Shown here piece after piece: positions 53,884 to 64,000 of a DNA stretch of 64,000 nucleotides. The position numbers were made by a program, and so were the translations under genes. The stretch is taken from contig JAPTYK010000002.1 of the NCBI GenBank assembly GCA_026913215.1, forward strand, positions 310,001 through 374,000. Reading direction: 5' to 3'. Positions within the stretch are counted from its first letter, which is position 1, and each line of letters begins with the position of its first letter. The DNA is from Streptomyces diastatochromogenes. Its GTDB lineage: Bacteria > Actinomycetota > Actinomycetes > Streptomycetales > Streptomycetaceae. Under the pieces are notes generated by a model. The model was not told where the DNA came from, searched no databases, and saw only the letters and a program-made list of their open reading frames with translations.

Positions 53884-55671
53884 TCAGCCTGACCTGGTGT
53901 CCCGGCCGTGCGTGGTCGGGTCGTCGGAGTGTCCGCTCCGGTTGCGCAGGGGGTGCAAGGGGCCGGGGAAGCTGACGCCTTCGGACGCGGGTGCGGGCGG
54001 GGACGGGGCATAGGCCGTCGGGCCGGGGTCGTGGTCGGTCTCGGGGGTGTGGGTGACGAGGTCCGTGTCGTAGGCCGGCCAGTCTCCGGGGAGTGCGCCG
54101 GAGAGTGCGCCGGAGAGCGGGCCGGGAAGCGGGCCGTGGGGCGGGGACGGGGGAGTGGCCTGGGGGACGGCCGGCGCCGGGGTGGCGCCGAAGGGGGACC
54201 AGGCGGGCGAGGGGGCGTACGGAGGGGCCGAGGCCAGGGGGAGGGTGGTGCTGCCGAGTGCGGTGACCTGTTCGGTGGGGATCGCGTCGAGGTCGGCTTC
54301 GGTGCCGCGGCCGAGGTGGTTGAGCAGGTAGTTCAGGAGGATGGCGACCAGGCAGCCGGCGGTGATGCCCGAGCCCAGGACGGTGGCGACGGGGGCGGGG
54401 AGGCGCTCGTAGAAGTCGGGGGTGGCGACGGGGAAGAGGCCGAAGGCGAGGGTGACGGAGACGATCAGGCCGTTGTGGCCGGTGCCGAGGGCCGCCTTGG
54501 CCAGGGTGCGGATGCCGGCCACGGCCACCGAGCCGAAGAAGACGACGCCGGCGCCGCCGAGGACGGGCAGGGGGACGAGGGCGACGAGGGAGCCGAGGAC
54601 GGGGACGAGGCCCATCAGCACCAGGAGGGCTCCGCAGAGGGTGACCACGTAGCGGCTGCGGATCCGGCTGAGGGCGACCAGGCCCACGTTCTGCGCGTAC
54701 GAGGTGCTGATGAACGAGCCGAGGACGCCGCCGAGGACGGTGGTCAGGCCCAGCGCGCGGAGGCTTCCGGTGAGGGTGCGGTCCTGGGTGGGGCGGCCGG
54801 TCACCGCGCCGAGGGCGAGCAGCGAGGCGGTGGACTCCATCATCGACACGAGCATGACCACCACCGTGGTGGCGATGACGGTGGGCACCAGGTGCGGGGG
54901 GCCGAAGGCGAAGGGTTCGGGCAGGGCGAACAGGGACGCGTGGGTGAGCGAGCCGGGGTCGACCTTGCCGAAGGGGATGGCGATCAGGGTGCCCGCGACC
55001 ATGCCGAGCAGGATCGCGATGCGGCCGAGGAAGCGGCCGGAGAGCGCCCGGTGGAGGGCGAGGGTGATGACGAGGGTGGCGCCGGCGAGGGCGAGGTTGG
55101 AGGAGGAACCGAAGTCGGCGGCCCCGGAGTCGCCGCCGCGGGCCCAGACGCTGGCCACGGGCAGCAGCGAGATGCCGACGAGCGTGATGACGCAGCCGCT
55201 GACCACGGGCGGGAAGAACCTGACGAGCCGGCGGAAGGCCGGGGCGAGGAGCAGGCAGACGATTCCGGCGATCAGGGTGGCGCCGAAGATCTCGGCCAGG
55301 CCGTCGGTGCCCTTCGAGGCGGTGCCGGCCAGGGCCGGGGAGACCACGGCGAAGGAGACGCCGTTGGTCATGGGCAGGCGGGCGCCGATGCCGAAGAGGT
55401 CGAGGGTCTGGGCGATGGTGCCCAGACCGGCCACCACGAGGGCGGCCGCGAGCAGGGCGGAGAGTTCCGGGGCGGTCAGGCCGAGGGCGCTGCCGATGAT
55501 CAGGGGCGGGGCGGTGAGGCCGGCGTACATGCTGGCCACGTGTTGGAGCGCGGCGGGTATCAGGCGGCGGGCGGGCAGGATCTCATCGACCGGGTGCGGG
55601 GCCGTGGCCGTAGCCGTGGCCGCGGTTCTTGCGGAGGCGCGGGGCGACAAAGCGGTTCCTTGCGACACCAC
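53884..55671 (-). CDS. NCS2-family nucleobase (xanthine/uric acid type) permease
   Basis: 595 aa from a GTG. Core: QHVASMYAGLTAPPLI (helix 1 His), MESTASLLALG (helix 8 Glu) and the signature SYAQNVGLVALSRIRSR (Q-N-x-G in helix 10), which in this family marks purine permeases like UacT/XanQ. About 12-14 helices cross the membrane, and proton symport is usual. The Pro/Gly-rich C-terminal 130 residues are longer than usual. A second NCS2 permease lies at 57236. Confidence 0.9.
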   Translation of the reverse strand: MVSQGTALSPRASARTAATATATAPHPVDEILPARRLIPAALQHVASMYAGLTAPPLIIGSALGLTAPELSALLAAALVVAGLGTIAQTLDLFGIGARLPMTNGVSFAVVSPALAGTASKGTDGLAEIFGATLIAGIVCLLLAPAFRRLVRFFPPVVSGCVITLVGISLLPVASVWARGGDSGAADFGSSSNLALAGATLVITLALHRALSGRFLGRIAILLGMVAGTLIAIPFGKVDPGSLTHASLFALPEPFAFGPPHLVPTVIATTVVVMLVSMMESTASLLALGAVTGRPTQDRTLTGSLRALGLTTVLGGVLGSFISTSYAQNVGLVALSRIRSRYVVTLCGALLVLMGLVPVLGSLVALVPLPVLGGAGVVFFGSVAVAGIRTLAKAALGTGHNGLIVSVTLAFGLFPVATPDFYERLPAPVATVLGSGITAGCLVAILLNYLLNHLGRGTEADLDAIPTEQVTALGSTTLPLASAPPYAPSPAWSPFGATPAPAVPQATPPSPPHGPLPGPLSGALSGALPGDWPAYDTDLVTHTPETDHDPGPTAYAPSPPAPASEGVSFPGPLHPLRNRSGHSDDPTTHGRDTRSG

Positions 55672-56118
55672 CTGCCGGAAGGCGGTTTCCGGCAGGCGCG
55701 CTGGTCAGGGGCGGACTGGACGAGGAACGGCTCATCCCGGGAGAGAACAGGTGGCGGCGGGCCGGAAGGGATGGAAACGACCCTCCGCCACCTGAATCCG
55801 TATGGCGGAAAGTAACTTCCACTTCGGACGCCACCGGACTCTAGGGAGCCCCACCGCCGGCCGTCAACAACCCTGCATTGCTACGCAAGTTCTCTCCGAA
55901 CTCTGGAGGATCCGACAGGGAGGGGTCTCCGGCGAAGCTTCCCCGAGAGCGCTGGAGCGGACAAAGGCGCAGGTGGACGAGGGGGGCGGATCGTGGAGGA
56001 TCCTACTAATCACTGTCCGTCAGGCTGTGGTTTCAACCTGTTGAATCGTGCCCGCAACGCCGCGGACATCTTTCCGAACGCTTGGCGAAATCCTGGCGGC
56101 TCCCTACGGTGTGCCGCT
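55672..56118. other. Intergenic region upstream of the NCS2 permease
   Basis: About 447 bp with no supported gene. Frames on both strands lack ribosome binding sites and known motifs. It should carry promoters for the permease (-) and the HTH gene (+). GTTTCAACCTGTTGAA (56030-56045) is a small imperfect palindrome. Confidence 0.4.
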
Positions 56119-56849
56119 ATGCCTTCCGCAGACGACGACCCTTCCCCTCTCCCGCCCTTCCATCCCGCCCGCGCCGCGGCGGTCCGAAGACGGCTGGGGC
56201 TGACGCTCGGCCAGGTCGCCTGGGCCATCGCCGCCTACCGTGGCGAACCGCTGCACCCCGACGCCCTCGCGGCCTGGGAAGCGGGCACCGCCGTACCGGA
56301 CGCCGCCCACATCCAGGCGCTCGCCGCCGCGCTCTGGTGCTCGCCCGTCGATCTCGTCGGGGAGGCGGCGACCTCGCCCAGTGCCGCGCCGTCGCCGGGC
56401 TCTCGGTCGGCCAGGTCGCGGCCGCGCTCGGCATGACGCACGCCCGCTGGGAGGAGGCCGAGCGCCGCAACCGCTGGCGGGGCACGGCCGACCAGACCCG
56501 CGCCCTCCTGTACACCCTGCGTCCCCCGCCGGCCTGCTTCGTGGCCGCCTGCGGCAGGACCGGCCAGCTGCGGGTCCTGCTGCGCGAAGCCGTGAGCAGC
56601 TGGTGGCCCAACTACGTCTCCCCGGTCAGCCGGATCGTCCCCCTCCCGCACGAGGTGATCGGCCGCGCCCTGGAACAACTCCACCTGATCTACCAGCAGT
56701 TCGAGGGCGCCATCGGCGGCTCCCCCCGTGCGGCGGCCGCGGCCGAAGCGCAGGCCGCCGACTTCCTCGACCGCATCGACCTGTACCTGTGGCAACAGGT
56801 GCGCGCCGCGACCCAGGCGGCTCCCGGTCCGGGTTCTCCGGCCTCTTGA
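56119..56849 (+). CDS. Xre-like helix-turn-helix regulator (one frame break)
   Basis: About 243 aa. A first HTH-like unit (RRRLGLTLGQVAWAI, LHPDALAAWEAG) leads to DLVGEA, where the frame stops matching near 56375. One added G gives GGDLAQCRAVAGLSVGQVAAALGM, a second HTH-like unit (HARWEEAERR), and a helical C-terminus to 56849. Two tandem HTH units are unusual for an Xre protein. Placed between two purine permeases, it may control them; that is inference. Confidence 0.65.
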
Positions 56850-57235
56850 CACTCGAAGCTCGGCCGTGAGCAACTAGGTCAACTCCACGATGCGGAGAGC
56901 AAGTTCCAAATCGTGGATGAACGCGAAGCGACCGTTCGAAGCTACGGGGCAGTACGGAACACGATTCCGCCCTCCGTAGCCGTAGAGCCCCGCACCGGGC
57001 CCGCAGTCACAGGGCCCCGCACCGCCCCCCGCAGTCACAGAGCCCCGCACCGGCTCCGCAGACACAGACCCACCAGCCACCGGCTCCGCAGCCGCACCCA
57101 CTGCCACCAGCCGTCTCCGATACAGCCCCTCCTGTGTCACCCCTCAGCAATCCCGCTCCGGAGCAGGCCCTTCACGGGCCTGCTCGACCTGCCCGAGACC
57201 CGCCAGCCATTGCTGTTGCCAGGAGGCACACCACC
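56850..57235. promoter_or_regulatory. Leader region of the second NCS2 permease: nested hairpin and repeats
   Basis: GCTACGG (56941-56947) pairs with CCGTAGC (56974-56980) around an inner hairpin CGGAA/TTCCG (56955-56969). From 56986 three 26-28-bp units with CCCCGCACCG and CCGCAG(T/A)CACAG follow to about 57066. A structured leader or protein-binding array is possible. No known purine riboswitch core was recognised. AGGAGG precedes the permease ATG. Confidence 0.4.
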
Positions 57236-58666
57236 ATGTCGGAAACCGCCCCCGTGCCTGAACTGACCACCACTGCCACCGCCACCGCCACCGCCACCAC
57301 CACTGCCACCGCCCCCGATCCGACCGCCCCCCACCCCGTCGACCAGACGCTCCCGCCGCTCAAACTCCTCAGCGCCGGTCTGCAGCACGTCGCCGCCATG
57401 TACGCCGGTGTCGTCGCGCCCCCGCTGGTCGTCGGCATCGGGGTGGGGCTGTCCACCGCGGAGATCGCGTTCCTGATGAGCGCGAGCCTGTTCACCTCGG
57501 GCATCGCGACCCTGCTCCAGACCCTCGGCTTCTGGAAGGTCGGGGCGCGCCTGCCCTTCGTCAACGGCGTCTCCTTCGCCGGGGTCGCCCCCATGCTGGC
57601 GATAGCGAAGGCCGAGGCGCCCGAGGACGCCCTGCCCGTCATCTACGGTGCCGTGATCGTCGCCGGAGTGTTCGGGTTCGTCCTCGCGCCGTTCTTCTGC
57701 AAGCTCATCCGCTTCTTCCCGCCGGTCGTCACCGGCACCGTGATCACCCTCATCGGGGTGTCGCTGCTGCCCGTCGCCTTCAACTGGTCCCAGGGCGGCA
57801 ACAGACAGGCCGCCGACTACGGCAGCCTCAAGTACATCGGCCTGGCCACCGCCACCCTCCTGATCACGGTGGCCCTGCGGCGCCTGCTGACCGGCTTCCT
57901 CAAGCAGATCTCCATCCTGCTCGGCCTCGTCGCCGGCACCCTGCTCTCCTTCCCGCTCGGCGTCGCGGACTTCAGCGGTGTCGCCGAGGCGGACGTCATC
58001 GGCTTCCCGGCGCCCTTCCACTTCGGCGCTCCCCAGTTCGCGGCCGCCGCGATCATCTCCATGTGCATCGTGATGCTCGTGTCGATGACCGAGTCCACCG
58101 CCGACGTCCTGGCCCTCGGCGAGATCGTCGAGCGGCCCGCCGACGAGAAGACCCTCGCCGCCGCGCTGCGCGCCGACGGCCTGGGCACCGCTATCAGCCC
58201 CTTCTTCAACGGCTTCGCCGCCAGCGCCTTCGCGCAGAACGTCGGCCTGGTCGCCATCACCAAGGTGCGCAGCCGCTACGTCGTCGCCGCGGCCGGCGGC
58301 ATCCTCATCCTGCTCGGCCTCTGCCCGGTCCTGGCCTCCGTCGTCGCCCTGATCCCGCAGCCGGTCCTCGGCGGAGTGGGCATCGCCCTCTTCGGCACCG
58401 TCGCCGCCAGCGGCATCCAGACCCTCGCCGGAGCGGCCCTCGAACGCGGCGACAACGTCCTCATCGTCGCCATCTCGCTCGGCGCCGGCATCATCCCCAT
58501 CGCCGCCCCGAACTTCTACCATGCCTTCCCCGAGGGCGCCCGCATCGTCCTCGACTCCGGCATCAGCACCGGCTGCGTCGTCGCCGTCCTGCTCAACCTC
58601 GCCTTCAACCACCTCGGCCGCGGATCCGCCGAGACCCCCGAAGCGGTTCCGGCCCTCCACCACTGA
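57236..58666 (+). CDS. NCS2-family nucleobase (xanthine/uric acid type) permease
   Basis: 476 aa from an ATG with AGGAGG upstream. LQHVAAMYAGVVAPPLVV (helix 1), MTESTADVLALGE (helix 8) and FAQNVGLVAITKVRSR (helix 10) mark a purine-type NCS2 transporter. A low-complexity Ala-Thr stretch (about residues 11-27) precedes helix 1. It is more compact than the paralogue at 53884-55671. The substrate may be xanthine, urate or a related base. Confidence 0.92.
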   Translation: MSETAPVPELTTTATATATATTTATAPDPTAPHPVDQTLPPLKLLSAGLQHVAAMYAGVVAPPLVVGIGVGLSTAEIAFLMSASLFTSGIATLLQTLGFWKVGARLPFVNGVSFAGVAPMLAIAKAEAPEDALPVIYGAVIVAGVFGFVLAPFFCKLIRFFPPVVTGTVITLIGVSLLPVAFNWSQGGNRQAADYGSLKYIGLATATLLITVALRRLLTGFLKQISILLGLVAGTLLSFPLGVADFSGVAEADVIGFPAPFHFGAPQFAAAAIISMCIVMLVSMTESTADVLALGEIVERPADEKTLAAALRADGLGTAISPFFNGFAASAFAQNVGLVAITKVRSRYVVAAAGGILILLGLCPVLASVVALIPQPVLGGVGIALFGTVAASGIQTLAGAALERGDNVLIVAISLGAGIIPIAAPNFYHAFPEGARIVLDSGISTGCVVAVLLNLAFNHLGRGSAETPEAVPALHH

Positions 58667-58675
58667 CGCCCCCTC

Positions 58676-58727
58676 AGCCGGTCTCCTCCCTCCCGCCCCC
58701 GCCAGGCGTGGAGGGAGGAGACCGGCT
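58676..58727. terminator. Hairpin terminator after the second permease
   Basis: Arms 58676-58693 and 58710-58727 are perfectly complementary over 18 bp (AGCCGGTCTCCTCCCTCC) around a 16-nt loop. It starts 9 bp after the stop at 58666. Confidence 0.85.
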
Positions 58728-58841
58728 TCGCGCGGGCCGGTACGGGGATCAGTGGGAGGGATACGGGTATACGTATGTGTCTGCCGGACCGCGCGGAACG
58801 GCCGGCCGGAACTCCCCCTCACCGAACGAACGGGCGTACTG

Positions 58842-60269
<1,428 letters not shown>

Positions 60270-60344
60270 GGACCCACCCGGCCCCGCCGATGCCCCGGCA
60301 ACCGTGCAGCTCAGCGGGCACACCGGCCCGTCCGCGTACGCCGT

Positions 60345-62701
60345 TCAGCCTTCCGGCAGGTTCTGCTCCGTCCAGATCGTCTTGCCGCGCGCCGTGTAGC
60401 GGCTGCCCCAGCGGGAGGTCAGCTGGGCGACCAGGAACAGGCCCCGCCCGCCCTCGTCCGTGGCGAGGGCGCGGCGGAGACGGGGCTGCGTGCTGCTCGG
60501 GTCCGACACCTCGCAGACGAGCACCCGGTCGCGGACGAGGCGCAGGGTGACGGGCCCGCCGGCGTACCGCATGGCGTTGGTGACGAGCTCGCTCACGATG
60601 AGTTCGGTGCTGAACAGCAGTTCTTCGAGGCCCCATTCCTCCAGCCGGGCCTGGACGTGGGCGCGCGCGTCGCTCACGGCGGAGAGGTCGGCCGGGTACT
60701 CCCACACGGCCGTGGACTCCTCCGCCACGGCGTGCGTACGGGCGAGCAGGACGGTGATGTCGTCGGCGGGTTCTCCGTGTGCGGACTCCGGGCGAGGAGC
60801 GCGTCGCCGAGGGCCGCCGGGGCCCGTCCGGCGCCGCCGAGCGCGGCGAGGTCCGCCTTCAGCCGCTCCGACCCGGCGCCGACGTCCCGCCCGAGCAGGC
60901 CGTCGGTGTAGCAGACCAGGGTGCTTCCTGGGGCAGGGTGAGGGTCGTGACCTCGAAGGGCATGTCACCGACCCCGAGCAGCGGACCCGGGGTGACGGGG
61001 ACGAAGGACACCTCGCCGTCGGGGGTGAGGAGGGCCGGCGGCGGATTGCCGGCCGAGGCCAGCTGACAGGTGCGGCCGACCGGGTCGTAGACGACGAACA
61101 GACAGGAGCCGCCCACCGTGTCCGGCTGCTCGGCCTCGATCTGCATGCGCCGGACCAGGTCGTCGAGGCGCGTCAGCAACTCGTCGGGCGGCAGGTCCAG
61201 TTCGGCGAGCGTCTGCACCGCGGTCCGCAGCCGGGCCATCGTGGCCGCCGCTTCGAGGCCGTGCCCGACGACGTCGCCGACGACGAGCCCGACCCGCAGC
61301 GAGGACAGGTCGAAGGCGTCGTACCAGTCGCCTCCCACGCTGACCGAACCACCGGCGGGCAGATAGATGCCGGCCGTCTCGGCGGCGGTGCTGCGCGTGG
61401 CCGCCGGGGGCAGCAGACTCCGCTGGAGGACGACCGCCGTCTGGTGCTCGCGGGCGAAGCGGAAGGCGTTGTCGATGGCCGTCGCCGTCCGCGCGCACAG
61501 GTCGTGCATCAGCTTGACGTCCGCCTCGTCGAAGGCCCCGGCGGTGCGCGTGCGGTACACCGCCGCGTACCCGAAGAACCGCCCGCCCCGGTAGAACGGG
61601 CAGCCGAGGGAGGCGTGCGCGCCCTCGGGCAGGAACCTGGCGATCCGCTCCGGATCGCCGCCGAGGATCCGCCGCGCCTGCTCGGCGTCGGCGACGAGCA
61701 CGTCGCCGACGGCCTTGGCCGCGATCTCCGGCGTCTCCGCCACACGGGGATGGGCTCGCCCACCTGGATCAGCCGGGCCGCCACGCGCCGTCGGCGGCCC
61801 GCACCGCCACCCGGCGCGGGGCGGACGCCTCCTGTCCCGGATACCCGGCCGGCGGGTCGCGGCCCTCCAGGACGTCGTCGGGATAGTCCACGGTCGCGTA
61901 GTCGCCCAGCGACGGCACGAGGACACGCGTGAGGTCCCGCGCCACCTGGACCACGTCGAGCGACTGCCCGATCTCGAAGGCCCCCCGGTACGCGGCGTCG
62001 AGGCGCGGGCCCGTGTCCGTGATCCTGGACGCCTCGACCATGATCCCCAGCGGCACGCCCAGGGCGTCGTCGATCCGGAAGCAGGACACCGACAAGGCCG
62101 CCGCGCCCCCGCCCGGCCCCAGATCGTAGACACGCGCTGCGAGCGGCGTCCCCGTGGCGGCGACCTGCTCGAACGCCACCCGCGCCGGACCACCGCCGTC
62201 CCGGGCGGCAAGCCGCCCCAGCCAGTCGTCGCCACCCCCGGCGGGCGGAGCCCTCCATCGCCGTATTGGTCCGTACGAGCCGCCCCGCCATGTCGTACTG
62301 GGCCACGCCGATGCCGTCCTGAGCGAGCAGCGCCCGAGCGACGTCCCGGTCCTGGTCCCAGCCGCCCGACCCACCGGGCACCCGCAACAGGACCAGCCGC
62401 TCCGCCGAACCGTCCGCCCCGCAGACCCTGACCTCCACCTCGACGCCCTCCCCCGACCGATGCCTCAGCCGCGCCCGCCGTACGGTCACGGAATCAGCCA
62501 GGAAGGCCTCCGGCTCCCCAGGAGCGCCCCGGCCGACCGCCCCACCGCCTCCGCCCCGGCCCACCCGAGCAGCCTCCGCGCCGACCTCGACCACCACACG
62601 ATCCGGCCGTCCGCGTCGAGCAGCGCGGCCGCCACGCCCTTCAGCCCGGAGCCGCTCTGCGAACGGGAGCCACGGCTCCCCACCCGGTCACTCGGTCCCA
62701 C
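60345..62701 (-). pseudogene. PAS-GAF-SpoIIE phosphatase with C-terminal HATPase domain (several frame breaks)
   Basis: In order from the GTG at 62701 (AGGAGG upstream): a PAS-like unit (AALLDADGRIVWWSRSARRL), a second PAS, a GAF domain (GCPFYRGGRFFGYAAVYR), a SpoIIE/PP2C phosphatase (GGDWYDAFDL, VGDVVGHG, ASAGNPPPALL) and an RsbW-like ATPase (LLFSTELIVSELVTNAMRYA, DEGGRGLFLVAQL). Frames change about six times (near 62530, 62235, 61770, 61750, 60935 and 60790), nearly all restored by one added base. Such proteins link a signal to anti-sigma-factor phosphorylation. Repaired length about 785 aa. Confidence 0.75.
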
Positions 62702-62818
62702 ACGGCCTCCTCACGGGCCCTGAGGATGACGCCCCTACTGCCAGGATGCGCCCACCACGCCGGGCGGGCACCCTGGACGGGTACCTCCGTACCCCCGTAC
62801 TTCTGTTGCTCCTGCGGG

Positions 62819-63223
62819 TCAGGCCGTGACGGTGACAATGACGGGCCGGTCCGTCGTACGGGCCCGGGGCGGGGGCGTGCCGTCGCCGGGATCCTTGTGG
62901 AAGGCGCCGCCCTCCCTGATGCCGGTGAGCCTGGTGGGGTCCTGGAGGACGGTGACGTCCTGCAGCGGGTCGCCGTCGACGAGCAGGAGGTCGGCGTAGA
63001 AACCGGGCCGGACACGGGCGCCCCGTCGGCGCATCTCCTGGAGGCCCGCGACGGCGTGCTCCAGTTCGCGCCGGTAACCGGCGGCCTCGGCGGCCTCGGG
63101 CGGGTAGCCGAAGGCGGCGGCGTCGTGGAGCGTGGCCACCAGCCAGTGGAGTCCGGGAGCGACGAAGACCTCGTCCTTCCTGGCCCCCAGCATGTCGAGG
63201 CCCTCCTCGGGCAGCCCTGGCAT
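62819..63223 (-). pseudogene. Amidohydrolase remnant with internal deletion
   Basis: MLGARKDEVFVAPGLHWLV and the helix ending LQEMRRRGARV belong to the middle of an amidohydrolase. RPGFYADLLLVDGDPLQDV and the closing segment belong to its C-terminus. In relatives about 80-100 residues with the catalytic Asp lie between them. Here they are joined directly at R-V/R-P-G-F. The N-terminal metal-binding half is also gone: only 185 bp separate it from the metE terminator. It cannot be an active enzyme. Confidence 0.6.
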
Positions 63224-63408
63224 GACTGGAGCCGATCACCGCCCGCGACCAGTCCCGTTCTTTCGCGACCTGCGGCTCCTTCAGCAGCACCAGGTGCAGC
63301 TGGTCCCCGACACGGGCCTCGCTCCACGCGGCCAGACGCCGCCGGCAGGTCGTCCCGGACCCGAAGCCCAGCCCAGGGACCACCACGAGCCGCTCCTGTC
63401 CCTCCGGG

Positions 63409-63450
63409 GTTGCCCGGGGCCGGACGACGAAGCGTCCGGCCCCGGGCAAC
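63409..63450. terminator. metE terminator, perfect 18-bp hairpin
   Basis: Arms 63409-63426 and 63433-63450 are exact complements (GTTGCCCGGGGCCGGACG) with a 6-nt loop. It begins 6 bp after the metE stop. Confidence 0.9.
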
Positions 63451-63456
63451 GGCCCG

Positions 63457-64000
63457 TCAGCCGTGGTCGGCGGTCAGCTCGGACCTGAGTGCGCGGGCGG
63501 CGGTGACGAGGTTCTCCAGGGAGGCGCGGGTCTCGGGCCAGCCGCGGGTCTTGAGGCCGCAGTCGGGGTTGACCCACAGGCGCTCGGCCGGGATGGTGTC
63601 CAGGCCCTTGCGCAGGAGCGCGGCGACCTCGGTGGGGCTCGGGACGCGCGGGGAGTGGATGTCCCAGACGCCCGGACCCGCCTCGCGCGGGTAGCCGTGC
63701 CCGGCGAGCTCGTCGGCGACCCGCATGTGGGAGCGGGCGGCCTCCAGGCTGATGACGTCGGCGTCGAGGTCGTCGATGGCCTGGACGATGTCGCCGAACT
63801 CGGCGTAGCACATGTGGGTGTGGATCTGGGTGTCCGGCCGCACGCCGCTGGTGGTGAGCCGGAAGGACTCGGTGGCCCAGGCCAGGTAGGCGGCGTGGTC
63901 GGCGGCACGCAGCGGCAGGGTCTCGCGGAGGGCCGGCTCGTCGACCTGGATGACCGAGGTGCCGGCCGCCTCCAGGTCGTTGACCTCGTCGCGCAGGGCG
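63457..64000 (-). CDS. metE: Cobalamin-independent methionine synthase, C-terminal part (cut by window edge)
   Basis: The last 180 residues of MetE: GTSVIQVDEPALRE, QIHTHMCYAEFGDI (zinc-binding His and Cys), DVISLEAARS, GPGVWDIHSPRVPS and NPDCGLKTR (second zinc Cys). The enzyme transfers methyl from 5-methyltetrahydropteroyl-polyglutamate to homocysteine. The 5' part continues beyond 64000. In Streptomyces metE is often controlled by a cobalamin riboswitch, which would lie outside this window. Confidence 0.95.
   Translation of the reverse strand, partial: ALRDEVNDLEAAGTSVIQVDEPALRETLPLRAADHAAYLAWATESFRLTTSGVRPDTQIHTHMCYAEFGDIVQAIDDLDADVISLEAARSHMRVADELAGHGYPREAGPGVWDIHSPRVPSPTEVAALLRKGLDTIPAERLWVNPDCGLKTRGWPETRASLENLVTAARALRSELTADHG

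Noticed and set aside
56941..57066. Known purine or xanthine riboswitch
   Set aside because: The nested hairpin lacks the conserved loop bases of known purine-sensing riboswitches that I could recall, so it is listed only as a structured leader.
58728..58841. Rifamycin-associated element upstream of rox
   Set aside because: I looked for an inverted repeat in the leader, but what is there (GGCCGGCC, GTATACGTAT) does not clearly match what I remember of that element.

Overview
The window is high-GC, gene-dense actinobacterial DNA. Streptomyces is the best fit: SsgA-like sporulation protein, STAND/NB-ARC regulators with an Xre-type helix-turn-helix, large LuxR-type ATPases, a rifampicin monooxygenase of the Rox type, and GTG/TTG starts. 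No rRNA, tRNA or CRISPR array was seen.

Region 1 (about 0.1-18.3 kb) is a stress/dormancy island like the DosR/DevR regulon of Mycobacterium tuberculosis and the OsdK/OsdR region of Streptomyces. It holds four CBS-BON proteins, two Crp-like cyclic-nucleotide-binding proteins, an MBL/beta-CASP hydrolase, a zinc alcohol dehydrogenase, a HAD phosphatase next to a GH65 phosphorylase, an Acg-like nitroreductase, two universal stress proteins, a P-type cation ATPase, a GAF-GAF histidine kinase and its NarL-type regulator. Its promoter regions share GC-rich palindromes with a 5-4-5 layout, twice as pairs spaced exactly 21 bp apart. They are a good candidate for the regulator's box.

Region 2 (18.7-23.8 kb) is a membrane electron-transfer set: a ferric-reductase-like flavocytochrome, an FMN-binding lipoprotein-like protein and ApbE, which attaches FMN. 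It is divergent from an OmpR/EnvZ-type two-component pair.

Region 3 (23.8-28.4 kb) is a graveyard: two transposase fragments, a Toprim-like (JetD/DUF2220-like) gene remnant cut by a complete IS5-type element carrying an extra ORF, a CorA tail and a histidine-kinase tail butted together. It ends in a heptanucleotide repeat that an SsgA-like ORF reads through.

Region 4 (29.3-42.9 kb) has a secreted I36-inhibitor-like protein, a lipoprotein and a cluster of large regulators: two NB-ARC/Xre proteins, two LuxR ATPases and two TetR proteins. A five-copy 22-bp repeat lies between two of them.

Region 5 (43.1-50.2 kb) holds an aldehyde dehydrogenase/SDR pair. Next to it is a 4.6-kb gene for a membrane-anchored M4 metalloprotease with a Nep1-like (NPP1) cytolysin domain between propeptide and catalytic domain, plus two C-terminal lectin-like repeats. 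This is the most unusual gene in the window.

Region 6 (50.5-64 kb) has a GNAT enzyme, a TetR/DHA2 efflux pair, two NCS2 purine permeases around an HTH regulator, a Rox-type rifampicin monooxygenase, a PAS-GAF-SpoIIE-ATPase anti-sigma regulator, a deleted amidohydrolase and the 3' end of metE.

At least ten genes carry frame breaks, nearly all of which are repaired by adding one base in a C/G run. The pattern points to assembly indels more than to gene decay, so several 'broken' genes are probably intact in the organism.
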